From Nitrospira sp. bin75 (GTDB taxonomy: Bacteria > Nitrospirota > Nitrospiria > Nitrospirales > UBA8639): a DNA stretch of 64,000 nt. Numbering within the stretch: position 1 is the first letter of the stretch; each line of letters opens with the position of its first letter. The position numbers and the translations under genes were made by a program. Shown in pieces: positions 43,291 to 50,543 of the stretch. The DNA is taken from positions 1 to 64,000 of the forward strand of contig MPMZ01000004.1 of the NCBI GenBank assembly GCA_002238765.1. The letters run 5' to 3'. The notes under the pieces were generated by a model, which saw only the letters and a program-made list of their open reading frames with translations, made no database searches and had not been told where the DNA came from.

Positions 43291-43641
43291 ATTTCTAAGG
43301 GAACCGTTATAGACGTGCTTCTCGGCGTGGTGGTCATGGGGACGGTCGGGGTGCTCATTGGCATCCTCCTGGGCGACTCTTTTCTGTATTTTGCCACAGG
43401 GCTGGGGGTCATGTTAGGGGTCGGGATCGGTCTCATTGGCGGGCGGCGGTTTTTTTTCGGGATTTTTGCCGGAACGGTTTTAGGGGGTCTGCTGGCCTGG
43501 GCCGTTTCCGGCCCTGAAAACATTACGGTCGGGGCGGGGTCCGGCGCGGCGATGGGCGGATTTTTGGGGATTTGGATTTCGATGTTGCTTGACGTGTTTT
43601 GGCGAAAACCAGTGGAGGCCTCTTCCGACCACGAAGGGTAG
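43291..43641 (+). CDS. Small glycine-rich membrane protein, possible ATT start
   Basis: About 116 residues with three hydrophobic Gly-rich helices ('[20 protein letters not shown]', '[18 protein letters not shown]', '[18 protein letters not shown]'). The only good Shine-Dalgarno, AAAAGGAG at 43276-43283, stands 7 nt before an ATT codon at 43291 in this frame; the first in-frame GTG is at 43315, with no ATG near. The start is therefore unsure. It lies between the DUF3047 gene and the SUMF1 genes. Family unknown. Confidence 0.58.
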   Translation: MSKGTVIDVLLGVVVMGTVGVLIGILLGDSFLYFATGLGVMLGVGIGLIGGRRFFFGIFAGTVLGGLLAWAVSGPENITVGAGSGAAMGGFLGIWISMLLDVFWRKPVEASSDHEG

Positions 43642-43696
43642 CGCCTGGACAGGAAGAGCGGGCGGTTCAATCCATCCGGGCATAGGAATCAGAAGC

Positions 43697-44611
43697 ATGG
43701 AAAATCGCGGGGTGCTTATCGGCTCCATCATCTTTGTCTTTGCCTCGTTTATCTTGATGATGGTCATGCTGATCTACGAGACGTATAAGGGGAAACAGGA
43801 AATGGACAAGTTGGTCTCGAATTCTCAAACGGCCAAACCTCGAGTTATCGCCCCGGTGAAAGTCAAGGATTATTCGATGTATCGTACATTGGTCGGCAAT
43901 GAAGGCCGTGAGATGGTCGAAATTCCCGAAGGGCCTTTTACCATGGGGCATGATCAGGAGGACCCCGATGAAGCCCCTGCGCATCCGGTGTACGTGAAGA
44001 CGTACTTCATCGATCTCAAGGAAGTCACCCAGTCGGAATACGCGCGTTTTGTCAAGATGACCAAGCGGGAGCAACCTCAGGTGCCGGTTTTTGAAGAAGA
44101 TATTGCCAAACTTATGGACCCCGATTTTCCCGTGGTGGGCATTGGTTGGAATGATGCCTTTGCCTATTGCCGGTGGGCAGGGAAGCGGTTGCCGACCGAA
44201 GCCGAATGGGAAAAGGCCGCTCGTGGTGAGGGCCGGCGACTCTATCCTTGGGGGAATGAGTTCAACTACATGGTTTCCAATATTGACGGAGAGGACGATG
44301 GGTTCAAGTATTTGTCGCCCGTGGGCTCTTTTGAAGGCGGGCGTAGTCCGTATGGGGTCTACGACATGACGGGAAACGTTGCCGAATGGGTGGCAGATAC
44401 CTATGACGCCCAATATTATCAAAATTCACCATTTCGCGATCCTCCCGGTCCGGACAGCACGGAATTTAAAGTCATTCGAGGCGGAACTTGGCGAGATTCC
44501 AAACTCAACGCGAGATTGACTAAACGGTTTTCAGCCAAAATGTGGAGAACCGACGCGACGATCGGGTTCCGTTGCGCCCAGGACGTCGAGGCCGTACGAC
44601 AAGTATCCTGA
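43697..44611 (+). CDS. Membrane-anchored SUMF1/FGE-sulfatase-domain protein 1
   Basis: 304 residues. An N-terminal transmembrane helix (about 6-28) is followed by a periplasmic formylglycine-generating-enzyme (SUMF1) fold: 'MVEIPEGPFTMGHDQED', 'FIDLKEVTQSEYARFV', 'RLPTEAEWEKAARGEGRRLY', 'GVYDMTGNVAEWVADTY', 'VIRGGTWRD' and 'IGFRCA'. The cysteine pair of true formylglycine-generating enzymes is not evident, so this may be a binding or structural variant. Such genes occur beside respiratory clusters in Nitrospira. Close paralogue of the next gene. Confidence 0.87.
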   Translation: MENRGVLIGSIIFVFASFILMMVMLIYETYKGKQEMDKLVSNSQTAKPRVIAPVKVKDYSMYRTLVGNEGREMVEIPEGPFTMGHDQEDPDEAPAHPVYVKTYFIDLKEVTQSEYARFVKMTKREQPQVPVFEEDIAKLMDPDFPVVGIGWNDAFAYCRWAGKRLPTEAEWEKAARGEGRRLYPWGNEFNYMVSNIDGEDDGFKYLSPVGSFEGGRSPYGVYDMTGNVAEWVADTYDAQYYQNSPFRDPPGPDSTEFKVIRGGTWRDSKLNARLTKRFSAKMWRTDATIGFRCAQDVEAVRQVS

Positions 44612-44648
44612 CGGAGCCGGATCGGGGGGCTATCGAGGTTGCGCGACC

Positions 44649-45557
44649 ATGGACGGGAGATTGAAACTGATCCTGCTTGCCGTGATTTTATTCATGGTGG
44701 GCATGCCCATGTCGGGAATTCTGCGTGGGACCAAGGCTCCTCCCCCTGATCCCGAGCTTGCGGAGGTGGTCAAACCCGTGCAGGCGACCGGGACTTCTCC
44801 CTCAGACCCACCCCAGCCGGTCATCCAAGAAGAAATGGTGTTTATTCCTTCCGGGCAGTTTGTTCAGGGGACCAGCCAGGGCGGGTTTAATGAACGCCCC
44901 GAGCGTCTCGTGACCCTCGAGGGATTCTGGATTGACCGGTTTGAGGTGACGAACCATCACTATCGCGTATTTGTTGAGCAGACAGGTCATCGAAAACCGG
45001 GCCCTCCGTCTCGCTATGCCAAACGGTTAGCCCAATTGCGTGGGCCCAATCAGCCTGTTGCCTACGTCTCCTGGCATGACGCCGATGCGTATTGCAAATG
45101 GAAGGGAAAACGTCTGCCCCAGGAAGCCGAATGGGAAAAGGCGATGCGAGGGATAGACGGCCGGTTGTGGCCCTGGGGAAACTCCCCGAGAATCCACAAG
45201 GCCAATCTGGGAGGGGTCGAAGACGGCTATGAAGCTACGGCCTCCGTTGGCTCGTTCCCATTGGATCGAAGCCCTTTCGGTGTGCATGACGGCTTCGGAA
45301 ACCTGATGGAATGGACCGACAATTGGTATGAAGAGCAGACTCGCGATCGCAGTGAACCCGGAGAAGCGAATTTTGCCGATCGTGGAGGATATAAGACGCT
45401 ACGCGGTGCCGGGTATACCAGCTATGGAAGCGACTTGAGGATTACGGCCAGAAATTTCATGGTTCCCGACTTTCGGGATGAAACCATAGGCTTTCGTTGT
45501 GCGGCGTCGGGGCGGGAGCCACCTGAGCGCACGCTGGCCGCTCGTCCCCAGGATTAG
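44649..45557 (+). CDS. Membrane-anchored SUMF1/FGE-sulfatase-domain protein 2
   Basis: 302 residues; N-terminal hydrophobic helix (about 5-24) and Pro-rich linker, then the SUMF1 fold: 'MVFIPSGQFVQGTSQGG', 'WIDRFEVTNHHYRVFVEQ', 'RLPQEAEWEKAMRGIDGRLW', 'GVHDGFGNLMEWTDNWY', 'TLRGAGYTSYG' and 'IGFRCAA'. It lies 37 nt after its paralogue. Its 3' end faces the convergent small gene at 45574. Confidence 0.87.
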   Translation: MDGRLKLILLAVILFMVGMPMSGILRGTKAPPPDPELAEVVKPVQATGTSPSDPPQPVIQEEMVFIPSGQFVQGTSQGGFNERPERLVTLEGFWIDRFEVTNHHYRVFVEQTGHRKPGPPSRYAKRLAQLRGPNQPVAYVSWHDADAYCKWKGKRLPQEAEWEKAMRGIDGRLWPWGNSPRIHKANLGGVEDGYEATASVGSFPLDRSPFGVHDGFGNLMEWTDNWYEEQTRDRSEPGEANFADRGGYKTLRGAGYTSYGSDLRITARNFMVPDFRDETIGFRCAASGREPPERTLAARPQD

Positions 45558-45573
45558 CGAAGGCCGGAGTAGG

Positions 45574-45678
45574 CTAAAGAAAGTCGAAGTAATACAGGAT
45601 CAAGAAGACGGCTAAAAGAATATTGACAACCATTCCGGCCAACACTATAATGTCGAACAATTTTGCATTATTGCGCAT
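45574..45678 (-). CDS. 34-residue single-span membrane protein
   Basis: A short reading frame on the minus strand, ATG at 45678, stop at 45574. AAGGTGG stands 8 nt upstream of the ATG. The product starts 'MRNNAKLFDI', has one hydrophobic helix (about residues 9-30, 'VLAGMVVNILLAVFLILYYF') and ends 'DFL'. The position-specific layout (short polar N-terminus, one helix) is like small oxidase-associated subunits (CydX, CcoQ), but no family is recognised. A TTGACA at 45734-45739 on the minus strand may be its -35. Confidence 0.55.
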   Translation of the reverse strand: MRNNAKLFDIIVLAGMVVNILLAVFLILYYFDFL

Positions 45679-45782
45679 TTATTTAGCCACCTTCACGAAA
45701 AGTGTTTGTTCAGTATCATATCTTGAAGAAATGTGTCAAGCGTATAAATTATTAAGGTCAAACATTTAGAAGGAAAATTGAG
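45679..45782. promoter_or_regulatory. A/T-rich divergent promoter region
   Basis: This 104-bp stretch separates the leftward 34-residue gene from the rightward oxidase operon and is clearly richer in A/T than its surroundings. On the minus strand a perfect TTGACA lies at 45734-45739. On the plus strand 'TATAAATTATTAAG' (from 45743) could hold a -10. Confidence 0.4.
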
Positions 45783-45896
45783 ATGGCGAAAAGTGATCCG
45801 CTCGAGATCAAGCTGGGCAAGGCAGTGTTCTACGTGACGTGTGCCGTAAGTTTGTGGTTTTTCTATTGGTTTGCCGGCATACAATGTCCTTGTTGA
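45783..45896 (+). CDS. 37-residue single-span membrane protein
   Basis: ATG 45783, stop 45894-45896, with AGAAGGAAAA upstream. It starts 'MAKSDPLEIKLGKAV', has a helix (about 14-31) rich in Phe/Trp/Tyr and ends with a CPC motif ('IQCPC'). First gene of the run leading into the second bd-like oxidase. Its size and position suggest a small accessory subunit (CydX/CcoQ-like role) or assembly factor; function inferred from position only. Confidence 0.65.
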   Translation: MAKSDPLEIKLGKAVFYVTCAVSLWFFYWFAGIQCPC

Positions 45897-45936
45897 AAAA
45901 AGGACTGGATGGAAGAAATAAGGAGGAGGCGTTTAC

Positions 45937-46053
45937 ATGCAGACAGTTCTGTACCTCATCATTTCAATCGTGATTTCCGTGGCATATTTTCAGTTCCTCG
46001 ACTGGGCGCTGATGGATATGCAGGGTTTGGATTATTTCTATATTCTGAGGTGA
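45937..46053 (+). CDS. 38-residue single-span membrane protein
   Basis: ATG 45937, stop 46051-46053, with an excellent AAGGAGGAGG 7-16 nt upstream. It starts 'MQTVLYLIISIVISVAYFQF' and then has an amphipathic tail 'LDWALMDMQGLDYFYILR'. 40 nt after the 37-residue gene and about 100 nt before the bd-like oxidase. Likely a small subunit of that oxidase (inference). Confidence 0.68.
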   Translation: MQTVLYLIISIVISVAYFQFLDWALMDMQGLDYFYILR

Positions 46054-46150
46054 GGAGCCTCGTTAGCAGCAGTCATCCTGAAAAACTGGACAATTGGCAT
46101 AAAAGGTTTTTTATTCTTTGAATAATTTCAAAGAAAGAAGGAGGTTGGTC

Positions 46151-48115
46151 ATGGGTCGCCTCAAAAGTCGACAGTCCGGGAAGAAATTCCTGGCAGTCAC
46201 TGGTCTTTTTGCAATGGGAGTCATGCTGTTGCTCCCGATCTTTGTGGCACTGCCGGCCTTGGCCGGTGGGGGTGCTCCCGCAGCAGGCGGGCCGCCTCCC
46301 GATGTCGTCGCCGCCGAGGAAGCTGAAGGGGTGGAGGGCGAAGAAGCAAAAGTCGAAATCGGGAGAGACGTCTATTACAAAACAGAGGGCCCCGTCGTCG
46401 GTGCGCCGGCTCCAAAGACTGCCGATACGGAAGAATTTTATCCCCGCTATAATTTCGAAAGCCGGGTCCTTCTCTGGGTGGCCAATCAGCAGCATCTGTA
46501 CTATGGCAGCTTTGTGTTGGCCGTGCCGATCTTCTGTATGTGTATCGAGTTTGCCGGGTTGGTGAGCAAGGACAAGGCGATGGCGAAGAAGTATGACCAA
46601 TTGGCGTACGACTTTGTGAAAATCAGTCTGACCGCCTACTCGCTGACTGCCATCCTCGGTGGTATTCTTATCTTCACGTTCCTGACGTTGTACCCTGCTT
46701 TCTTTGGGTATCTTTCCAGCATTTTCCGCCCGGTGATGCACATCTACGCCTTGATGTTCGTGGCGGAAAGCGGAACCCTCTACATCTACTACTATGGATG
46801 GGACAAGATGAAAGATGGGTTGCTGAAATGGCTCCATTGCAGCATGTCGGTGGTGTTGAACGTCATCGGGACGGTGTTGATGTTCCTGGCCAATTCCTGG
46901 ATTGGTTTCATGATGTCACCCGCGGGGGTTGATGAGCAGGGACGATTTCTTGGAAATATCTGGCACGTGCTTCATACGGCGCTCTGGAATCCCCTGAACG
47001 TGCACCGGATTCTCGGGAATATGGCCTTTGGTGGCGGCGTGGTGGCGGCGTATGCCGCGTACCGGTTCCTGTCGGCAAAGAATGATGAAGAGCGTGCCCA
47101 TTTCGATTGGATGGGATATATCGCGATGTCGCTGGGCGTGGCCTTCCTGATCCCTCTGCCGTTCGCCGGCTATTGGCTCATGCGCGAGGTGTATGCCTAC
47201 CGTCAGCAAATGGGAATTACCCTGATGGGCGGGCTGTTGGCTTGGCTGTTCATCATTCAGGCCACCATGATCGGCATCCTGTTTTTGACGACGAACTATT
47301 ATCTCTGGCAAGCCCTCGGAAGAATGACCGGAGGGGAGAGGTTCCAGCGGTATATCAAGTATTTTGTGTTCATTTTAGTCGTCGGACTATTGGTCTTTAT
47401 CACTCCCCATACTATCGTGATGACTCCGGCTGAATTGAAGGCCATGGGAGGCCAGCAGCATCCCGTATTAGGGAACTATGGCGTGATGTCTGCTAAAAAT
47501 GGGGGGATTAACGCGATTATCATGACCACGATCGCCAGTTTCATATGGTATCAGCGTGGCAACAGGGTCCCGGCGGTGAAATGGGCAAAATTCGGAAATA
47601 TCTTCCTGATCACCTTCTTTGTGGTGGCCCATCTGAATAACATTTGGGTGGCCTGTTACGGGTATTTCATCCCGGCGAACGTTCGAATCGGCCTCTCTGT
47701 TCCACAGGTGGCCGGAACGCTCTCGTGCCTGTTCTTCGGATCGGCGTTAAATCTGGCCATGCTGAGTAAGTCCAGGGAACTCGGACCGATTCGATGGGGT
47801 CAGATTGCGCCACGATCACAGTATGCCCTGATTATGCTGGCAACGGCCTTTACGTGGATGATGGGATTGATGGGGTATATCCGGTCATCGGTGAGGTTGT
47901 TCTGGCACGTCAATGAGATTATGCGGGACAATTCGCCTTGGGCGTATACGCATACCATTGGGTTTGGGGCGAATGTGATCTCCTTTAACGTGTTGTTCTT
48001 CTGGATCACTATTCTGTTTGTCTTTTGGCTTGGAGCCCTGGGTGCCAAGAAAGCGCCCGTGCCCGCGACGCAACCTGTTCCTGGTGGGGCGCCGCAACCT
48101 GCAACTGGTCATTAA
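46151..48115 (+). CDS. Cytochrome bd-like oxidase subunit, copy 2
   Basis: 654 residues. GAAGGAGG precedes ATG 46151; a TTG-started frame from 46118 is less likely. Signal sequence (about 15-39), then a Gly/Pro/Glu-rich periplasmic lead ending 'DVYYKTEGP', then the same helices as copy 1: 'NQQHLYYGSFVLAVPIF', 'LANSWIGFMMSPAGV', 'PLPFAGYWLMREVYAYRQQM', 'TPHTIVMTPAELKAMGG', 'VMSAKNGGIN' and 'MMGLMGYIRSSVRLFWHVNE'. Conserved membrane His residues recur at matching places. The tail is Pro-rich. No CydB or haem-copper subunit is adjacent. Electron donor is probably the cytochromes c or quinol that follow. Confidence 0.82.
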   Translation: MGRLKSRQSGKKFLAVTGLFAMGVMLLLPIFVALPALAGGGAPAAGGPPPDVVAAEEAEGVEGEEAKVEIGRDVYYKTEGPVVGAPAPKTADTEEFYPRYNFESRVLLWVANQQHLYYGSFVLAVPIFCMCIEFAGLVSKDKAMAKKYDQLAYDFVKISLTAYSLTAILGGILIFTFLTLYPAFFGYLSSIFRPVMHIYALMFVAESGTLYIYYYGWDKMKDGLLKWLHCSMSVVLNVIGTVLMFLANSWIGFMMSPAGVDEQGRFLGNIWHVLHTALWNPLNVHRILGNMAFGGGVVAAYAAYRFLSAKNDEERAHFDWMGYIAMSLGVAFLIPLPFAGYWLMREVYAYRQQMGITLMGGLLAWLFIIQATMIGILFLTTNYYLWQALGRMTGGERFQRYIKYFVFILVVGLLVFITPHTIVMTPAELKAMGGQQHPVLGNYGVMSAKNGGINAIIMTTIASFIWYQRGNRVPAVKWAKFGNIFLITFFVVAHLNNIWVACYGYFIPANVRIGLSVPQVAGTLSCLFFGSALNLAMLSKSRELGPIRWGQIAPRSQYALIMLATAFTWMMGLMGYIRSSVRLFWHVNEIMRDNSPWAYTHTIGFGANVISFNVLFFWITILFVFWLGALGAKKAPVPATQPVPGGAPQPATGH

Positions 48116-48140
48116 TCATTAACTTTGCATGAAATACGTA

Positions 48141-48183
48141 AAATGAGGCTATCCTGAAAGTAGCGATCAGGGTAGCCTCATTT
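48141..48183 (+). promoter_or_regulatory. Intercistronic hairpin between oxidase and cytochrome c genes
   Basis: AAATGAGGCTATCCTG (48141-48156) pairs with CAGGGTAGCCTCATTT (48168-48183) over 16 bp with one G-U pair and an 11-nt loop. There is only a short T run, and a GGAGGGGG and GTG start follow within 15 nt. It could be a leaky terminator or an mRNA-stability element setting the ratio of oxidase to cytochrome. Confidence 0.6.
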
Positions 48184-48197
48184 GTGGAGGGGGCAAG

Positions 48198-49514
48198 GTG
48201 GTTGAATTAATTACGGAAGCGATCTCGATTGGATGGCCTGCATTCGCCTTTTTGCTCGGGCTATTGGTGTATTTTCAGGCGAAATTGACAGATCCGGTTC
48301 AGAAGAGAAATGTCACGTTTAAGACGTTTATCGGTATTCTCTGCGCGTTCATGGCCTTTATGGCCATTGCGAATTACAAGAATAATTTCTACGGGGAAAG
48401 TCGTCTGCTGCCCGTCTCATTGGTGATGATTACCTGTTTGGCCTACATCATGGGTATTTATTTCACCAATATCGGGGCCCTGATGAAAATTGGCGGGTTC
48501 ATGTTTTTTGTGGCTGCTGCGCTGTCCGGGTATGGCAATTGGTTGCCTCAGGTAGAGGGAGGATTTCCGCCACCGGAGGTGAAACTGGACTTTCAGAGTA
48601 TGACTCCCCAGCAACTGGGAGATGAGGGCGAAAAAATTATTTTCGGCGGCTTGGGACAAAGTAAGGTGCAGGGGGCTATCGGGAAAGGCCAATGTCCCTT
48701 GTGCCATGGGTTCAATCAGGGATTCCTGAGTGAGCGAGCCCCGAATCTTTGGGACATTCCGGCCCGGGCAGAAGAACGGCTGAAGCACGAAAAATATCAT
48801 ATGAACGATCCTGCTTCACGGGATACGGTGCAAAAAGAGGCGTTTGAGGGATCGGGGACAGCCACGACCGGACAAGAATATATTGCCGAGTCGCATGCCT
48901 GTCCGAACTGTTTCGTCGTGCCGGGCTTCGGTGTGAAAGGAACGAACGACACGGAAAGCCCCATGCCCAGAATTCACAAGCCGCCGATTTCGCTGACCCT
49001 CGGAGAATTGGCTGCGGTGGATACATGGCTGTACGTGCGTGAAGGGAAGGAAGCCCCTACGTACGAGGAAATTCAAGCCTCGTATGAAAAATTCATTCCC
49101 GAAGGAGACCGGCCTCAGGCCAGTTCCGGCGATGAAGCGGCGGCCGGCGGCGTGTTGGCAACCGGCGAGGAGCCCATTACGGATCTCTTCATGAAAGCGG
49201 GTTGCCCCGCCTGTCATACGATTCCCGGCATTGAAGGCGCAACCGGAAAAGTAGGGCCTTTGTTGATGGAAGGCAGTAATGCTCCGCAACGGTTGAAGGA
49301 TCCGGGGTATAACGGACATGCGACGTCGACCCGTGAATACATCACCGAGTCGATTCTGAATCCCAGCATGTACGTGGTGAAAGATTTCCCTGACAACCAA
49401 ATGCCGAAGGATTTCGGCCAAAAGTTGAGTGCGGGAGCCGTCAACAAAATCGTGGATTATCTGTCCAGTTTGAAAGAGGGGCAGGATCTGCCTTCGATAG
49501 AAGATTTCAATTAA
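48198..49514 (+). CDS. Membrane-anchored di-haem cytochrome c
   Basis: 438 residues. Three to four N-terminal membrane helices (about 10-25, 38-55, 72-92 and 100-118) are followed by two class-I cytochrome c domains. Domain 1 has CPLCH ('GQCPLCHGFNQG') and a Met in 'TESPMP'; domain 2 has CPACH ('AGCPACHTIPG') and Met in 'NQMPKDF'. Each domain has an 'EYI(A/T)ES' helix. A CPNCF pair in domain 1 falls where domain 2 has 'NPSM', so it is not a haem site. GTG start with GGAGGGGG upstream. Likely delivers electrons to the bd-like oxidase. Confidence 0.88.
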   Translation: MVELITEAISIGWPAFAFLLGLLVYFQAKLTDPVQKRNVTFKTFIGILCAFMAFMAIANYKNNFYGESRLLPVSLVMITCLAYIMGIYFTNIGALMKIGGFMFFVAAALSGYGNWLPQVEGGFPPPEVKLDFQSMTPQQLGDEGEKIIFGGLGQSKVQGAIGKGQCPLCHGFNQGFLSERAPNLWDIPARAEERLKHEKYHMNDPASRDTVQKEAFEGSGTATTGQEYIAESHACPNCFVVPGFGVKGTNDTESPMPRIHKPPISLTLGELAAVDTWLYVREGKEAPTYEEIQASYEKFIPEGDRPQASSGDEAAAGGVLATGEEPITDLFMKAGCPACHTIPGIEGATGKVGPLLMEGSNAPQRLKDPGYNGHATSTREYITESILNPSMYVVKDFPDNQMPKDFGQKLSAGAVNKIVDYLSSLKEGQDLPSIEDFN

Positions 49515-49554
49515 TCCTTAAACTCTGTCATTCAGAAAACGGGAGTTTAATACG

Positions 49555-50520
49555 ATGACCTGGTTAAAGTTGGTTGAAGGCTACATGCCGATGCAGATGA
49601 TTTCGGAGCTAGCCGGTTCGATTTTGGTGTTTGCGTTGGTCAACTGGGCGCTGAATCGGGCCGGCATGGGGATTCCCAAGTTCTGGGCGGGGATAGGGGT
49701 CTGGATCTACATCCAACTCTATCTGAAGTACCGCATTTATCCGCCCATTCCGTTTAGTGTCCGGGCCATCTACGGCACGGTGTCGGGATGTGGGATTTTC
49801 ATGTGGGTATCGGGGTCGGAAGGCGAGTGGCAGGAGTTCAAGCGACCGATTCTCAACGTGATGGACGGGATCAGCGGCTTTCACAAGGGCGTGCGAACGG
49901 CGGCGTTGATCGTCATTCCCTTGGCGTTGGGGGGCTTTGCCTACAATTCCTTCCTGCCAAGTTTTGAAGAACCGATCGAGTTGCGCACGGTGCATCCGGC
50001 GCCGCCGGCGACGACGAAAGTGCACGGCAAGACCTTTGTCCTGCAAGTCGTGGAAAACCCCTATCGGGTGAACGACGATGGCAAGTACGACCAGGCGTTT
50101 ACGGATGCGCGGATCGTGGAGCAGGCCATGGGGCGGTTGATGAAGGACGTGAACGACCCGAACTACAATCCCTGGGATCCCAATGCGGAGGGCTACATCA
50201 AATACGTGCGGGAAGGCGGCGAGATCTTTTTTCAGAACTGCCACTTCTGTCACGGAGACAATTTGAATGGCCGAGGGTTATGGGCGTATGCGTTCAACCC
50301 GATTCCGGCGAATTTCACGGACGCGGGCACGATTGCGCAGCTCCAAGAAACATTTGTGTTCTGGCGGGTGTCGAAAGGCGGGATCGGGCTACCGGGGGAA
50401 GGCTTCCCCTGGGCCTCGGTGATGCCGCCGTGGGAGCAGCACCTGACCGTCGACGAAATCTGGAAAGTGGTGATGTTTGAATACTGGCACACGGGCTACT
50501 ATCCCCGGACCTGGGATTAA
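49555..50520 (+). CDS. Membrane-anchored mono-haem cytochrome c
   Basis: 321 residues. N-terminal hydrophobic helices (about 15-32, 40-58, 68-86 and 118-136) precede a periplasmic cytochrome c domain with one CxxCH ('FFQNCHFCHGDNLNGRG') and a Met ligand in 'ASVMPPWEQHLTVDEIW'. The middle region 'HGKTFVLQVVENPYRVND' is unassigned. It lies between two other cytochromes in one operon (40 and 23 nt gaps). Confidence 0.87.
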   Translation: MTWLKLVEGYMPMQMISELAGSILVFALVNWALNRAGMGIPKFWAGIGVWIYIQLYLKYRIYPPIPFSVRAIYGTVSGCGIFMWVSGSEGEWQEFKRPILNVMDGISGFHKGVRTAALIVIPLALGGFAYNSFLPSFEEPIELRTVHPAPPATTKVHGKTFVLQVVENPYRVNDDGKYDQAFTDARIVEQAMGRLMKDVNDPNYNPWDPNAEGYIKYVREGGEIFFQNCHFCHGDNLNGRGLWAYAFNPIPANFTDAGTIAQLQETFVFWRVSKGGIGLPGEGFPWASVMPPWEQHLTVDEIWKVVMFEYWHTGYYPRTWD

Positions 50521-50543
50521 GCGAAGAGGAGCGGAGACGACCC

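Noticed and set aside
48870-48930. Third haem c site in the di-haem cytochrome (CPNC followed by Phe)
   Set aside because: The fifth residue is Phe, not His, and the motif aligns with a non-haem 'NPSM' stretch of the second cytochrome domain.
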